A stretch of 64,000 nucleotides of DNA, from the NCBI RefSeq assembly GCF_003441595.1, contig NZ_CP031848.1:372001-436000 (forward strand), read 5' to 3'. The DNA comes from Marinobacter sp. Arc7-DN-1. GTDB taxonomy: Bacteria; Pseudomonadota; Gammaproteobacteria; Pseudomonadales; Oleiphilaceae. Of this stretch, positions 27,501 to 36,600 are shown in pieces. The notes under the pieces were generated by a model. The model was not told where the DNA came from, ran no database searches, and saw nothing but the letters and a program-made list of their open reading frames with translations. How positions within the stretch are numbered: the first letter of the stretch is position 1; each line of letters starts with the position of its first letter. Made by a program: the position numbers and the translations under genes.

Positions 27501-28916
27501 TTCACTATCAAACCGGGTTGGAACAATTTTCAGCCCTTCCTTTGAAAAACAAGCCAGATAAGGATCAACGGAGAGAAGGTCGTGGTTTTCCCCCCTTTGA
27601 TAACGCCCTTTGGCTGGAAGGTAGGTCCCTATCAACCGGTAAAGCTGATCAAAATAGCTCTTATGGCGAACAACGGGGCTCGATATAGCAGAACCAATTA
27701 ACTTCGAAAGCAGCGCCCCGTTTGCCGTCAAACGTTTAGAGATAGCCTCGGCAAGAACACCTTTACCGCAAAGCATTTCGAATATATACGGAAGTTCGGC
27801 CACCCTCTCATCGGACAGAATGTTGGAAAACAGAGACTCAACGGCGGTATCAAGCAGTAACCGGTTGTACCGGTTATTCTGGAAATCGATCTGTTTTCTA
27901 GATTCGGAGAGGTAAAAGTCGCCTTGGATATGAAGAGGGCTTCCAGTCTCAACCTCAGTAGGGAGGTAACCGTGGAACTTTCCAGTTGCCATCTCTCGGA
28001 TCTCAGCCGGAACAGGAAATCCAAGAACCAGTCTGGGTTGGCGATCTAGCTCAAAACCCAAGCTTCCCATTGCATCTTTCAATTCTTTAGAGTGAATAGC
28101 CGTGTCGACGTCAACTCGTATCCAATTATCGGCTGAGGTGTAGAGTTGTTTGTTAACCTCCTTAGATCCGGACCTCACTCTAAGGTTTAGCGGTGCTCCG
28201 TCAGTACGGATGTCACAAACAAAGTCCAGCGGCGCGGATTCCAGCTCCTGGAGAGGGCCAGATAGAAGCTCGTCGAATGCTTCCGCTGCAATGTCCTCAA
28301 GCTCAATTGCCGTGACGGCACCCTGCTCTTTCCAAGCAGGATTAGAAATGAATTCTGGGAAGTAAAAAGACGGGGCCTGGCCCCGGAATTTTTCTTCTAC
28401 GGTGGAGCTTTCCAGTGTTTCGCCAATGAGGTTTGCAGAATCGATATCTTCCCATTGCTCAAGATGTTTGGTTTCGAGTGGCCAGCGTAAACGTATTCCC
28501 CAATTCCCAGTGTCCGAATCGCCTTTAGTCCGAACCGAGACTGAATTGCAAAATTCCCAGATCGACTTGAAACCCACGCCTTTGTTTCCAATCGCCTCAC
28601 CCGGCTTCTTATTCGTGGTATCAATTGAGCAAAGAGCCTTAAGGTCTGAGCGAGGCTCGTTTTGTCTTGCTCTCGCCCCAAAGGGCTTTCCATCATTCGC
28701 AACTGTCAGTGACCGTGATACAGGATCAACTATTATCCAAATATTGGCCTCAGCACGATCCACGGCATTCTGTAATAGTTCATATAAAACCCTGCCGCGA
28801 TAGTCGTTGGTAACTGCTCGTTCGTGAGCGATATGCCCCGCTACCGTGTCCGGATGCTGCTGATAAAGTTTGCATTTTTCACGGACCATCTCTCCAACAA
28901 TGGCTTTCACGAGCAT
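24579..28916 (-). CDS. Sacsin-like GHKL ATPase with NOV/DUF3883-like C-terminus
   Basis: A very large protein of 1445 residues. The N-terminus has a Bergerat (HATPase_c) fold as in sacsin and Hsp90: N-box YELLQNAVDRA, VANDGKPF and the glycine box GNKGVGFKSIWE. A long middle region is unassigned, and a charged segment near residues 1250-1340 looks coiled. The C-terminus resembles the NO VEIN/DUF3883 domain: LGYDYLDF followed by LLLVEMKSS, a D...E-x-K arrangement typical of PD-(D/E)xK nucleases. Start ATG has AAGGA 8 bases upstream. It lies 189 bp downstream of the TIR gene. An ATP-driven sensor with a nuclease-like tail in a defence island suggests anti-phage activity, but this is inference. 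Confidence 0.78.
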   Translation of the reverse strand: MLVKAIVGEMVREKCKLYQQHPDTVAGHIAHERAVTNDYRGRVLYELLQNAVDRAEANIWIIVDPVSRSLTVANDGKPFGARARQNEPRSDLKALCSIDTTNKKPGEAIGNKGVGFKSIWEFCNSVSVRTKGDSDTGNWGIRLRWPLETKHLEQWEDIDSANLIGETLESSTVEEKFRGQAPSFYFPEFISNPAWKEQGAVTAIELEDIAAEAFDELLSGPLQELESAPLDFVCDIRTDGAPLNLRVRSGSKEVNKQLYTSADNWIRVDVDTAIHSKELKDAMGSLGFELDRQPRLVLGFPVPAEIREMATGKFHGYLPTEVETGSPLHIQGDFYLSESRKQIDFQNNRYNRLLLDTAVESLFSNILSDERVAELPYIFEMLCGKGVLAEAISKRLTANGALLSKLIGSAISSPVVRHKSYFDQLYRLIGTYLPAKGRYQRGENHDLLSVDPYLACFSKEGLKIVPTRFDSESYPDDPVVTGTCSLPRPAAKNSNVTLFCRGRVSSNLKGDSIDLPGIVVTDWNFPGSLNVANTFKRRGLWADYDATSILRAIRRAQFNTSCDAEKRLFLAAARDVYSPDPSEGSLAHTHWRFLGRDEVFPSQRLQVPVLPSGSWAPVNESFMTSYIPSLSNHLDLERVSEIDEKACEEILGPKYPDILKYWGVWDVVPLVSKGAVGQWEVPVILRNKVSESNALKLLAKSYGVWMSSDYQRTGVKKALEDLAKERWLEVSSGSVDFIEPFKAYLGVTQGKVQGFPVLEIDSVSLLEKTFLDDLGVRSVDQTGDLEKLIATLEDIAHGCSDGTPISGGIRSVYRQLVKQINRVLVTSGHQTPPDLLDRIPLFFEKSKSLRRGIAGPSDRVWYIPEALRKTRSKIGDGDHYLWLANGDLGTLANKLNQVQQVSLKSPITVGSDFVDSEPLRHLFETDYLPSFLSLACYGDLPGLAEVDESTIQKRWQALVVLQGEHAQQNEKLGTEEVELRATSVSLLQAQLLWEPLRSDSKRNLIVYVSSSADRSSREFRYRVCEWFAEEVFRRPQLAFHFKQMMDSPESPESFELPANAVQDARTLINQWFPDSKVEHLISELSEVTDVKLTKANWRDQTLLKDCGVRFDQIREKLSGEFAAHLDPLNPEHANQARLLEFVSHHQSHLDATKTFSDFDEAKWASLLGKDPVRYRYDFDPLRWILSALEVTEEEFNDLKGRLDGELRKSEREADEMGLKAQIDMISELKPTKITQSEQSQRYTGRIFEVSSEEQRTNDQINKARSGKLAEKLNSIHAAKRAAALELQDQKILLERVAEEYARISEANPKLLKDVRFPELPCTEEQWRTILHLADRWDGLGYDYLDFDQHNGQLRLLLVEMKSSRQEEPCIYLSENERLCVLKYSDTDFMTAYPGVAWRLLLQTGDKMIDATEFVIELVRKHAIAFNRVPSGMSSEGWIIRVARLQ

Positions 28917-29105
28917 AGGTCTGTCCTTGATCTTCTAATTTGACCGGGCCATCAGAGATGGTGGCGTTTGAACGTTCGACTACATAGCCGCTGGGTATTA
29001 ACGCCAGGCAAAAAAATCGCTCGATCCACTTGTAACGAGCACGCGCCCTAATTTAGCAGGTTTTGTTGGAGGTACGTTTTGACCGCCAGCGGCACGCGAC
29101 CCATT

Positions 29106-30068
29106 TCAAAATTTCAACGGCCTAATAAACTCATTCCAAAAATGCTCAGCCATCCCTTCGTTGGTGAGCAATGAACCCCGACCAGGGCCAACCATTCCAC
29201 CCATCATCGAACGAAACCCTAGCATTATCCCGTCATCTTCCAGCGAAACCGCATCGTTGCAGCTAGTGTTTGAAACCCCCGATTGGCTGTAGCAAATATC
29301 GCCGAACCCCATGTCGGAGCCGGAGCGCCAAATTCCACAGTGGCAGACGCGTTTCCCTTTGTTATAAAGCGCTGCCTCGAAACTGTCAGCGTCCTTCTGT
29401 TGAAAATCCTGGTCCAGCGTTGGATTCCGTTCACAGATCTCATTCAATGAGTTTTGGAAGAAGCGCGATAAAAACTGAATCCCCTCTCGCTTTGCAATAT
29501 CTTTGTCGCGATCGCTGAATTCCTTCTTAATCCCTAAATTGCTGCTGCGAGGACCGTGCCCGAGGGATGAAGACAATGTGGCTGGCTGGGAGCTAGTCGA
29601 AACGGCAGATGATGAACTTTTACGCCCGGCACCAAGCTCCCCTAAAACGGCCTTAATAGCCTGCACCACTTCGTAGAAACCATCCTCTACATGACTAAAT
29701 TTGGCGACTGGGTGGCCATCTCTAGGAGTTGCCATCAGCTTCCCAAATGGCAAGTCGTGCCAGTCACAGGTTCTCAGGATGACGGGAACTACACGCGCCT
29801 CTCCTTTCGCATGCCGCTCGAGGGCATGCTTCACTTCAATGTCGTAGCAATAATTCGAATTGATGAAGTCAGGACTGATCAATAAAAGAATGACATCGGC
29901 GTCGTCAAAATGCTGATTTATCTCACCATGCAGCTCAGTTCCAGCAATGATCCGTCGATCATGCCACGTATTAATCAGCCCTAGCCTCTTTAGAGGCATT
30001 AGGTGTTTTTCCAACTCATTCCTTAGCTCTTCGTCTACGTGGGAATAGGAAAAAACCAGCTTTGCCAT
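29106..30068 (-). CDS. TIR-domain protein with unknown C-terminal domain
   Basis: Residues 1-140 form a TIR domain: VFSYSHVDEEL at the start, DVILLLISPDFINSNYC, and the catalytic glutamate E78 in CYDIEVKHAL, so NADase activity is possible. A low-complexity linker rich in serine (about 150-175) leads to a C-terminal domain of about 140 residues with several cysteines and glycines (CHCGIWRSGSDMGFGDICYS) that I cannot assign. AAGGG lies upstream of the ATG. It follows the small 102-aa gene by 21 bp. In other systems TIR proteins deplete NAD+ on infection, and the unknown domain may be the sensor. Confidence 0.8.
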   Translation of the reverse strand: MAKLVFSYSHVDEELRNELEKHLMPLKRLGLINTWHDRRIIAGTELHGEINQHFDDADVILLLISPDFINSNYCYDIEVKHALERHAKGEARVVPVILRTCDWHDLPFGKLMATPRDGHPVAKFSHVEDGFYEVVQAIKAVLGELGAGRKSSSSAVSTSSQPATLSSSLGHGPRSSNLGIKKEFSDRDKDIAKREGIQFLSRFFQNSLNEICERNPTLDQDFQQKDADSFEAALYNKGKRVCHCGIWRSGSDMGFGDICYSQSGVSNTSCNDAVSLEDDGIMLGFRSMMGGMVGPGRGSLLTNEGMAEHFWNEFIRPLKF

Positions 30069-30089
30069 GGGACACCCTTTGAGAAATAT

Positions 30090-30398
30090 TTAAATTAGCG
30101 CTCGCAGTCGCTGAAGAAATGCCACTAATTTTCCGCTGTTCACCTCTCCCTCCACCAAGCCAAAGTGCTTCCACAGTGTCAGCACCTCATGCTCCTTTTC
30201 GGTAAGCTGCCGGGAACTGGCCCGACCGGACGGGCATGCTCCTGACGAGACTCCAGCGTTTATTTCGGAAGTTTGCACTGATACGTGGACGCACACCTTT
30301 TCGCCGGCCTGTTGTCGCCGCCTGATTTGCTCGTGAAGCCAGCTCTCAGAAAGCCCCTCCAGAGACTGCTCTATCCCTGCCACGGTCACGTTAATCAC
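30090..30398 (-). CDS. Small protein leading the TIR operon
   Basis: A 102-residue protein from a GTG start with GAGGAG about 9 bases upstream. The N-terminal half resembles a short alpha/beta unit (SLEGLSESWLHEQIRRRQQA), followed by a flexible middle and a C-terminal helical part (LTEKEHEVLTLWKHFGLVEG). No family is recognised. It is the first gene of the minus-strand TIR/ATPase run and is divergent from the WYL regulator; the 142 bp between them contain an inverted repeat. It may be a regulator or an inhibitor of the TIR protein. Confidence 0.55.
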   Translation of the reverse strand: MINVTVAGIEQSLEGLSESWLHEQIRRRQQAGEKVCVHVSVQTSEINAGVSSGACPSGRASSRQLTEKEHEVLTLWKHFGLVEGEVNSGKLVAFLQRLRALI

Positions 30399-30445
30399 AA
30401 TTGTGTCTCCTCATATCCGTGAGAACCAATATACGATCATTTTTC

Positions 30446-30471
30446 GATCACATCAATAAATTTATGTGGTC
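30446..30471. promoter_or_regulatory. Candidate operator between the TIR and Wadjet operons
   Basis: An imperfect inverted repeat, GATCACAT (30446-30453) and ATGTGGTC (30464-30471), spaced by 10 bases, lies in the 142-bp divergent promoter region. A further CGATCA sits at 30435-30440, making a partial direct repeat. WYL regulators of the BrxR/CapW type bind such repeats upstream of their own genes, so it is a reasonable binding site for the protein at 30541. Confidence 0.45.
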
Positions 30472-30540
30472 ATAGTTTTTACGCTATCATAAAATATAGG
30501 GCATCTGGTAACCTGCGGCGCACCTTGAGAGGAAAACGTT

Positions 30541-31398
30541 ATGAGTAAACAGCGAGAAATTCAGCGCGAAAGACTGTTTTATATAGAGTTTTTGGCTGTA
30601 TTTTCCGGGCAGGTAACCCGTAAAGACTTAGTTGGAAGGTTTGGCATAAGCGAGCCCGCCGCGACTAAGGATCTAGCGCTATATGTGGATTTGGCTCCAG
30701 GCATGCTCGACTATGATTTGCGTAAGAAGTGCTACGTTTATCGCGGAGAGTACAGTCGAGCCCTTTTCGAACACGACGTTTACCAGTCACTGTTTTCGCT
30801 CCTCGGAGAACGAGCAATCGCGCTTGATTACGGCCATGCGAAAAGAATAGAGGGGTGGATTAGCTCCAGCATCAAGCGAAAATTGACCGTTCCTTTGGTT
30901 TCAACGATCACGCGGTGTATTTTTCAACGAAAAACGCTGAGCGCGAAGTATATGTCCCTGAGCAGCGGCAACAGCATACGTGAGCTGTCTCCTCTCGCGA
31001 TTGTCCATGACGGGCTACGATGGCATGTTCGGTGTTTTGATCACAATAAAGAGGACTTCCGAGATTTTAATCTGACTCGATTTTTCGAAGCCCAGCAAGG
31101 GAGTGAAGGGTCAAATGCTTCACTGAACGATGATAGTCAATGGTGCAAAAAGGTGACGCTGCATCTGGTGCCCCACCCTAAAGCTCTACATCCGGAAACA
31201 ATTCGCTTGGACTATGACATTGACGATCTAGCTAAATGTGTTGAGCTTCGGGCGTGCTTCGTCGGCTATTTTCTTCGCCAGTGGAATATAGACTTCTCTG
31301 ACGATGCCAGTGGTAACCCAAAAGCTCAGCATCTGTTTCTTGAGAACAAGACAGAGCTTTACGAACTTGGTGTTCCAGAGTGGGCGCTTTCGGTTTAA
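30541..31398 (+). CDS. WYL-domain transcription regulator (BrxR/CapW-like)
   Basis: A 285-residue regulator. The N-terminal winged helix (QVTRKDLVGRFGISEPAATKDL) is followed by a WYL domain (IRELSPLAIVHDGLRWHVRC, then FRDFNLTRF) and a C-terminal extension, the architecture of BrxR/CapW repressors that sit ahead of defence operons. GAGAGGA lies upstream of the ATG. It is the first gene of the plus-strand Wadjet operon, with jetA starting 34 bp after its stop, and is divergent from the TIR operon, so it could control both sides. The signal is unknown; a nucleic-acid or nucleotide ligand is likely by analogy. Confidence 0.82.
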   Translation: MSKQREIQRERLFYIEFLAVFSGQVTRKDLVGRFGISEPAATKDLALYVDLAPGMLDYDLRKKCYVYRGEYSRALFEHDVYQSLFSLLGERAIALDYGHAKRIEGWISSSIKRKLTVPLVSTITRCIFQRKTLSAKYMSLSSGNSIRELSPLAIVHDGLRWHVRCFDHNKEDFRDFNLTRFFEAQQGSEGSNASLNDDSQWCKKVTLHLVPHPKALHPETIRLDYDIDDLAKCVELRACFVGYFLRQWNIDFSDDASGNPKAQHLFLENKTELYELGVPEWALSV

Positions 31399-31432
31399 AG
31401 GATGCTTTATCCCCAAAACCCAGGATGAAATC

Positions 31433-32965
31433 ATGAAGGCTACGCCGGAGCCGCTCGAAATGGATAACAGGGCGGAATCTTTTTTTGTAGACGATAACGT
31501 CAATTTCTTTCGCCCCTTAGTTGGACGGTACCGAGAGGTTGTCGTGTCATGCCTACGGGAGCTTTATTACCGGCTCTATAGCTGGGATGCCGATTACAAC
31601 GTGCACCTTAATCGGGAGGATGTGCTTACCATTTTTCAGGGCGCAATTAGCCGTACTGCATTGCTCGACCGTGACCCCGACGTAGATGCATCCGAGGAAG
31701 CCGATGACAACCTGTCGGTTCAGGATCGTGCAGCTCGGGTGCTGAAGAAGCTGATGGAGTGTGGTTGGATTATTGACTACATGGACTCAGTAACGATGCG
31801 CAAATCCTACCAGTTGACCCCAACTGGTAGGCGGTTTTGCGCACCCTTCGTCCGAGACTTTGACGAACTGCTACCCCAGACAAAGAACACCCGGACAACT
31901 CTCTCTCTGCTCAACAATTTCTATAACTCGGTCCTTGCAGACACCCCCAACCCTCAAGATCTACTATTTGCCGTCCAAAGCTCTAGCAAGGTGGTAGTCG
32001 ATCTAAACAGCCTGATTGAAGAGCTGGATGACAAAAAGCGATACCTCATTAAGGTTGTGAATAAAGACCTTGAAGAAGCAAAGCAGGCGGGCGATGACAT
32101 CATGGGATACGTCCGTAATCGTCTTCTTCCTGAGCTTAGAACCCGCATTAAGACCGATTCCATCGAGCGCTACAAGAACGAAATACTGGGCATTATTGAC
32201 AGGTTACATGCCTTGCCAAAAGAAAAGAAAACCATCATCGAGCGCGCCCTTCGCAATGAGACCTACAGAGAGAGAATTCCTGGGAAGCCTCCATCGATCC
32301 TTTTGTGGGCTCTGGACACTATCGACCTGTGTCTGAATAGGGCCTGTGAGTTTAAGGTGCCAGAACTCCGACATCAGGCCGACTCTTTTATGCGACGAAT
32401 GCAGCTGCTCATCGATCACCTGACGACGATTTCTTTCGGTGAACATGAGCACGAGTCCATCTTCAAGGTCGTCAGTGAACTCAAGACCATGGCTGAAGAA
32501 GACTTCAACACTGTCCTTGATGGCAGTCTTAATGACATGGGCCACATTGAGCTTGGATTGATTAATCCTCTTAAGGTCAGCCTGCCCGTGCAACGCGAGA
32601 AGCAGGTGATCGACGACACCGTTGCTGAAGAGGTGGAGGAAACTGCCGAGCAGAAACGGAATCGCTATATTGTTAACGCCCTCGAGACCCTGTTCGCGGT
32701 GAATACCACCAGAATCCGATCCAGTGCCATCAAGGAACTGGCAAACGGTCGGAGACTTCAGGCCAGTGATGTGTTGATTGGTGACGTTGATTCGTTGCTG
32801 TTTGTGCTCAATGGGCCGGTGGTTGGAAGTATCGCCAACGAGAAAAATGACTTTATCGTTCACCCGATTGGTCGAACGTATGAGAACCCCTATCTGATTG
32901 CCGATGATTATGAAATTGAATACGTCGGACCTGAGCTGAAAAACTTCGAGGAAAAACATGATTGA
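31433..32965 (+). CDS. jetA: Wadjet subunit JetA (MukF/kleisin-like)
   Basis: A 510-residue protein that fits the JetA/MksF role by position and by its helix-rich make-up, with an N-terminal winged-helix-like region (AARVLKKLMECGWIIDYMD, SYQLTPTGRRF). It should form the kleisin that links JetB and the JetC heads in the SMC complex that restricts plasmids. I start it at the ATG at 31433 with AGGAT upstream, not at 31304, which lies inside the WYL gene. jetB begins within its last codons (ATGATTGA), with strong coupling. Confidence 0.85.
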   Translation: MKATPEPLEMDNRAESFFVDDNVNFFRPLVGRYREVVVSCLRELYYRLYSWDADYNVHLNREDVLTIFQGAISRTALLDRDPDVDASEEADDNLSVQDRAARVLKKLMECGWIIDYMDSVTMRKSYQLTPTGRRFCAPFVRDFDELLPQTKNTRTTLSLLNNFYNSVLADTPNPQDLLFAVQSSSKVVVDLNSLIEELDDKKRYLIKVVNKDLEEAKQAGDDIMGYVRNRLLPELRTRIKTDSIERYKNEILGIIDRLHALPKEKKTIIERALRNETYRERIPGKPPSILLWALDTIDLCLNRACEFKVPELRHQADSFMRRMQLLIDHLTTISFGEHEHESIFKVVSELKTMAEEDFNTVLDGSLNDMGHIELGLINPLKVSLPVQREKQVIDDTVAEEVEETAEQKRNRYIVNALETLFAVNTTRIRSSAIKELANGRRLQASDVLIGDVDSLLFVLNGPVVGSIANEKNDFIVHPIGRTYENPYLIADDYEIEYVGPELKNFEEKHD

Positions 32966-33650
32966 CTACATCGAGAGAGGATTGAAGCAGGCCAATGCCG
33001 ACCTGACTGACTTTCGGCGTATCGTCAATCGACTTCTGAACCAACAGGCTCTGTATCGACGCCAGAGCCAGGCGGAGGGCGAAGACTACGATATGTATCT
33101 CCGCCTTGAGGGGCTCGTTCAAGACTACCTCGGGGTTCTGGGCTTCACACTGGTTCATCATGAAAGTCAGCGCTACCTGGTTTGTTACCCGCCAGGGGCG
33201 GAAATTCCCGGTGTCTACAACGACGACACCGAGCAACAGCATTACCAGCAGACGCTCAAGCGCAACGAAAAGATCATGCTTATTACGGTGCGCTACCTGT
33301 TTGAGGAATTGCTCAGGGAGGGCAAAGTGAGTGAGGAAGGGGTGGCTTTTGTTGACCTGGAAAAACTGAGCCACACGTTTGCCATGATCGCCAAGCAGTC
33401 CCTGGACAAGGAAAGCGAGCGCGAAGAACTACTGAAATTTCTCAAACGGTTGAGAATTGTCGAGTACAAGGATACTTCGGCACCCGATGCCTATATCGGT
33501 ATTCGCAGCACAATCCTCTGCTTTACGCTGAACTCGGTACTGGATGAAGTCAATGCAGTATTGGGCCTTGAGGCGGGTGACGAGGAAACCTACAGCACCC
33601 CAGGTGATTTTTCCCTTGAGATGAGCGACGAAGAGGATGGCACAGTATGA
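32958..33650 (+). CDS. jetB: Wadjet subunit JetB (MukE/MksE-like)
   Basis: A 230-residue winged-helix protein of the MukE type (YLFEELLREGKVSEEGVAFV followed by FLKRLRIVEYKD). It binds the kleisin JetA and helps organise the SMC complex on DNA. The start overlaps the jetA stop by 8 bases with GAGG upstream, and its own stop overlaps the jetC start (ATGA). The size is right for the family. Confidence 0.88.
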   Translation: MIDYIERGLKQANADLTDFRRIVNRLLNQQALYRRQSQAEGEDYDMYLRLEGLVQDYLGVLGFTLVHHESQRYLVCYPPGAEIPGVYNDDTEQQHYQQTLKRNEKIMLITVRYLFEELLREGKVSEEGVAFVDLEKLSHTFAMIAKQSLDKESEREELLKFLKRLRIVEYKDTSAPDAYIGIRSTILCFTLNSVLDEVNAVLGLEAGDEETYSTPGDFSLEMSDEEDGTV

Positions 33651-36600
33651 AACTCGATAAAATCGGACTCATTAACTGGGCCAATCTTCCAAACCGTGAG
33701 TATGAATTTGATGCCCGCCTTAACTTGATTACGGGGCATTCTGCGGCGGGAAAAACCACCATCTTGGATGCCGTTCAAACGGTCATGACGGCAGCAAAAC
33801 GCGGTCTATTCCAATACAACCCAGGTCAGGACGAAACGAAGCAGCACAGCCAGAAAAAGGAAACTCGGTCACTGGCTTCCTATGTGCTCGGTTGTGACGA
33901 CGGTCGTTATTCCCGACCGGATGGCGCTTACTGCCATTTGATTGCTGTCTTTCGCCCGGATGCGCCTGGTGAACGAACCGAAACCCTGACGGCCATTGTC
34001 AGTGTTAGCGCCCGGCTGGAAAAATCCGGCACCAAGATGACCGCAAAAGAAGACGTCCAGCACTTCGCCCTAGTAAAGGGAGACGCTCTCACCTGCGACC
34101 ACTTCATGGTTGACGAAGGTAGCAGGAAAACGATTGTCCCCCCTGAGCGCGTAAAGGAGCATTTCAAGAAGTATTATCCGGAGATCGGTGTCCAGGTCTG
34201 TTCGGGCAAAGAGGACTATCTGGTTCATTTGTACGGCGCGCTCCAAGGCAAGGAAGTATGCAACCGAACGGAGGCCAAGAATTCGGCGAAGCAGATTTCT
34301 AAGTTCATGGCCTACAAACCCATGGACACAGGCCTTGATGAGTTCGTGAGAGAGGAGGTTCTGGAAGAGAACGACATGAGCAAGGACGTTCAGCGGGTAG
34401 CGGGCATGATGAAGTCGATCTTTGACATGGAGCAGGATGCTCAGTCGATTAATGGCGCTATTACGGATCTAGAGGCCATGCATTCCTCTTCAACTTCGCT
34501 GATTAAGCACCGTATCCGGGAGAGCTTGCACCGCTATGAGAGCAAAAAACGCGAAGAGGCTCGGTTACAACGTGAATACCTTGGCCACAACGAGACACGA
34601 ACAACCAAGCGCCAACAAATGTCCGACGCAAAGAATAAGGCTGATGAATTACGCCGGGCGTCTGAACGACTGACCAACAGACTGATTACTCTTAAAGCTC
34701 AGGCCAAAGGCATTGATGTTCTACAAGAAAAAGACCGCCTGGAGCGTCAGATTAATGAGCTACAGTCTCGTATCGCCATACTTGGTGCGGCAGTTATTCA
34801 AGCGGATCAGGTTCGGCATCAACAACGGAAAATCGCTGACTCCGGCCTTCAGGCGCTGAGTCTTCCTGAAGCCAAACCACCGTCAGGTAGTCTTGAGCAA
34901 TGGCAGTCTGTGTTCGCCCATGCCATCGAACAAGATGGATGGGACAGCAATTCGATTCAGCAATGGTTGCAGAATAGCAGCACGGATGACATCTCGCAGG
35001 CACGAATAGATGCTCGCCAGACTGATGCCGCCTATGCCGACATGGCTTATCTCTTTCACTCAGCCAAGGATGAAATTGATAAGACGTTCTACGCCATACA
35101 GGGGCGAAAAGATAATCTTGATGAGCAAGCACTGGCACTTGGCAAAGAAATCGACAAGCTGGAAAACGCTGGTCAGATTACCCTGCCCCGCCATGTCGAA
35201 AGCATGGTTCACCTTATCAATCAGCAATTGCCTCAGGCCAATGCTAGCGTTCTTTGCGACCATATTGAGATCAAAGATCCGGCCTGGCAATTAGCTATCG
35301 AAGGCTTTATGGGTGGCAACCGGTTTGTGATCTTGGTCGACGAGGATTATGAGCGGGACGCTCTGGCACTGCTAAAACGAGAGGCTGATGCTCTGGCTCG
35401 CCGGAAAATCAGCTCTTCAAACGCTGTTATTCAGGGGCGCAAAGCCCGTCGGGACAGCGAGGGCCGCACTCCTCCCTCGGATTCTGTGTTTCATCTTCTG
35501 GAGTTCACTCACCCCACAGCGGAGGCGTACGTTAAAGGCAGTATTGGCAACGTCGTCACAGTCTACGATGACAATGTTCTGACGCAGACGCCCAGAGGTA
35601 TCACACAAGACGGTAAAGCCTCCGGGGGATACAAGATGTATTCCGTGAAGATGAGTGAAGAGGAACTGGTGTTTGGACAGAACGCACGAGAACTGGCGCT
35701 TCTGGCCAAAAAGAACCGGCTGGCCTCCCTGGAAGAGGAACAGACGGAAGTTGATCGTCAGTTCCGCAACGCCGCATTCTGGCGGAAATCCGTAGATGGA
35801 TGTCGTTCACCGCAGATCGAGGCTGGCCTAAAGGACGTGGAAACCGCGCTGAAAGAAGAAATGCGTTTCAAAGAAGAACTCGACTCACTAGATTTGTCAG
35901 ATGCCGAAGACCTGGAGCGAAATATCGAGCAAACCAAAACATCAAGCCAAGAGGTCAATCGCCAGTTTGAAGAAGAGTCGAATCGCGTGGCTGTTCTGAA
36001 AAGCGAGTGCGAGCAGCTTTCCGGAGTCATCGATCGCCTTAGCAACCAAAAAGACCAGGCTGGTGCTGACGTCGAAGACGAAGAAGTCGGGCTTAGGCGT
36101 ATGATGAAATACTGGCCTGCTATCGATGTGGACGAGGAGCTGCAAGCCATCGATGCGGCTTCGGATGAAAACACGGCTTCTCTGTTTTATTTCGAGACGC
36201 CCTATCTTAAGCGCACCATGACCTCGACACGCACCCTTCAGGAAGCATCCCGCGAATTCAACCTGAAAAAAGTTCGACAGCGTGCGGTTGACGTATCCGG
36301 CTATTTCTCGGTCAACACAAATGAGGACGACATTGAGAGCGTCATACACGAATTCACCCTGCTAACCGATTTGTTTCGCCAGGTGGACAACCTGCTCTAC
36401 CAGTTTCGAAACGACATCCTAGCAAAACACGAGCACGACCTTGCCAACATGTCGAAGGAATTTCAGGACATTTTCGTCAACGAAATTTGCTACAAGATGG
36501 TCAACGCCATTCGAGATGGCAAGGATCGACTAGAAATGCTGAATCGCAGGCTACAGCACATCAAGTTTGGTGATGACCGTTACAAGTTCACCTCTGAAAT

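Noticed and set aside
32204..33374. Long minus-strand frames within jetA and jetB (251 and 173 codons)
   Set aside because: They overlap the strongly supported jetA and jetB and encode no recognisable protein.
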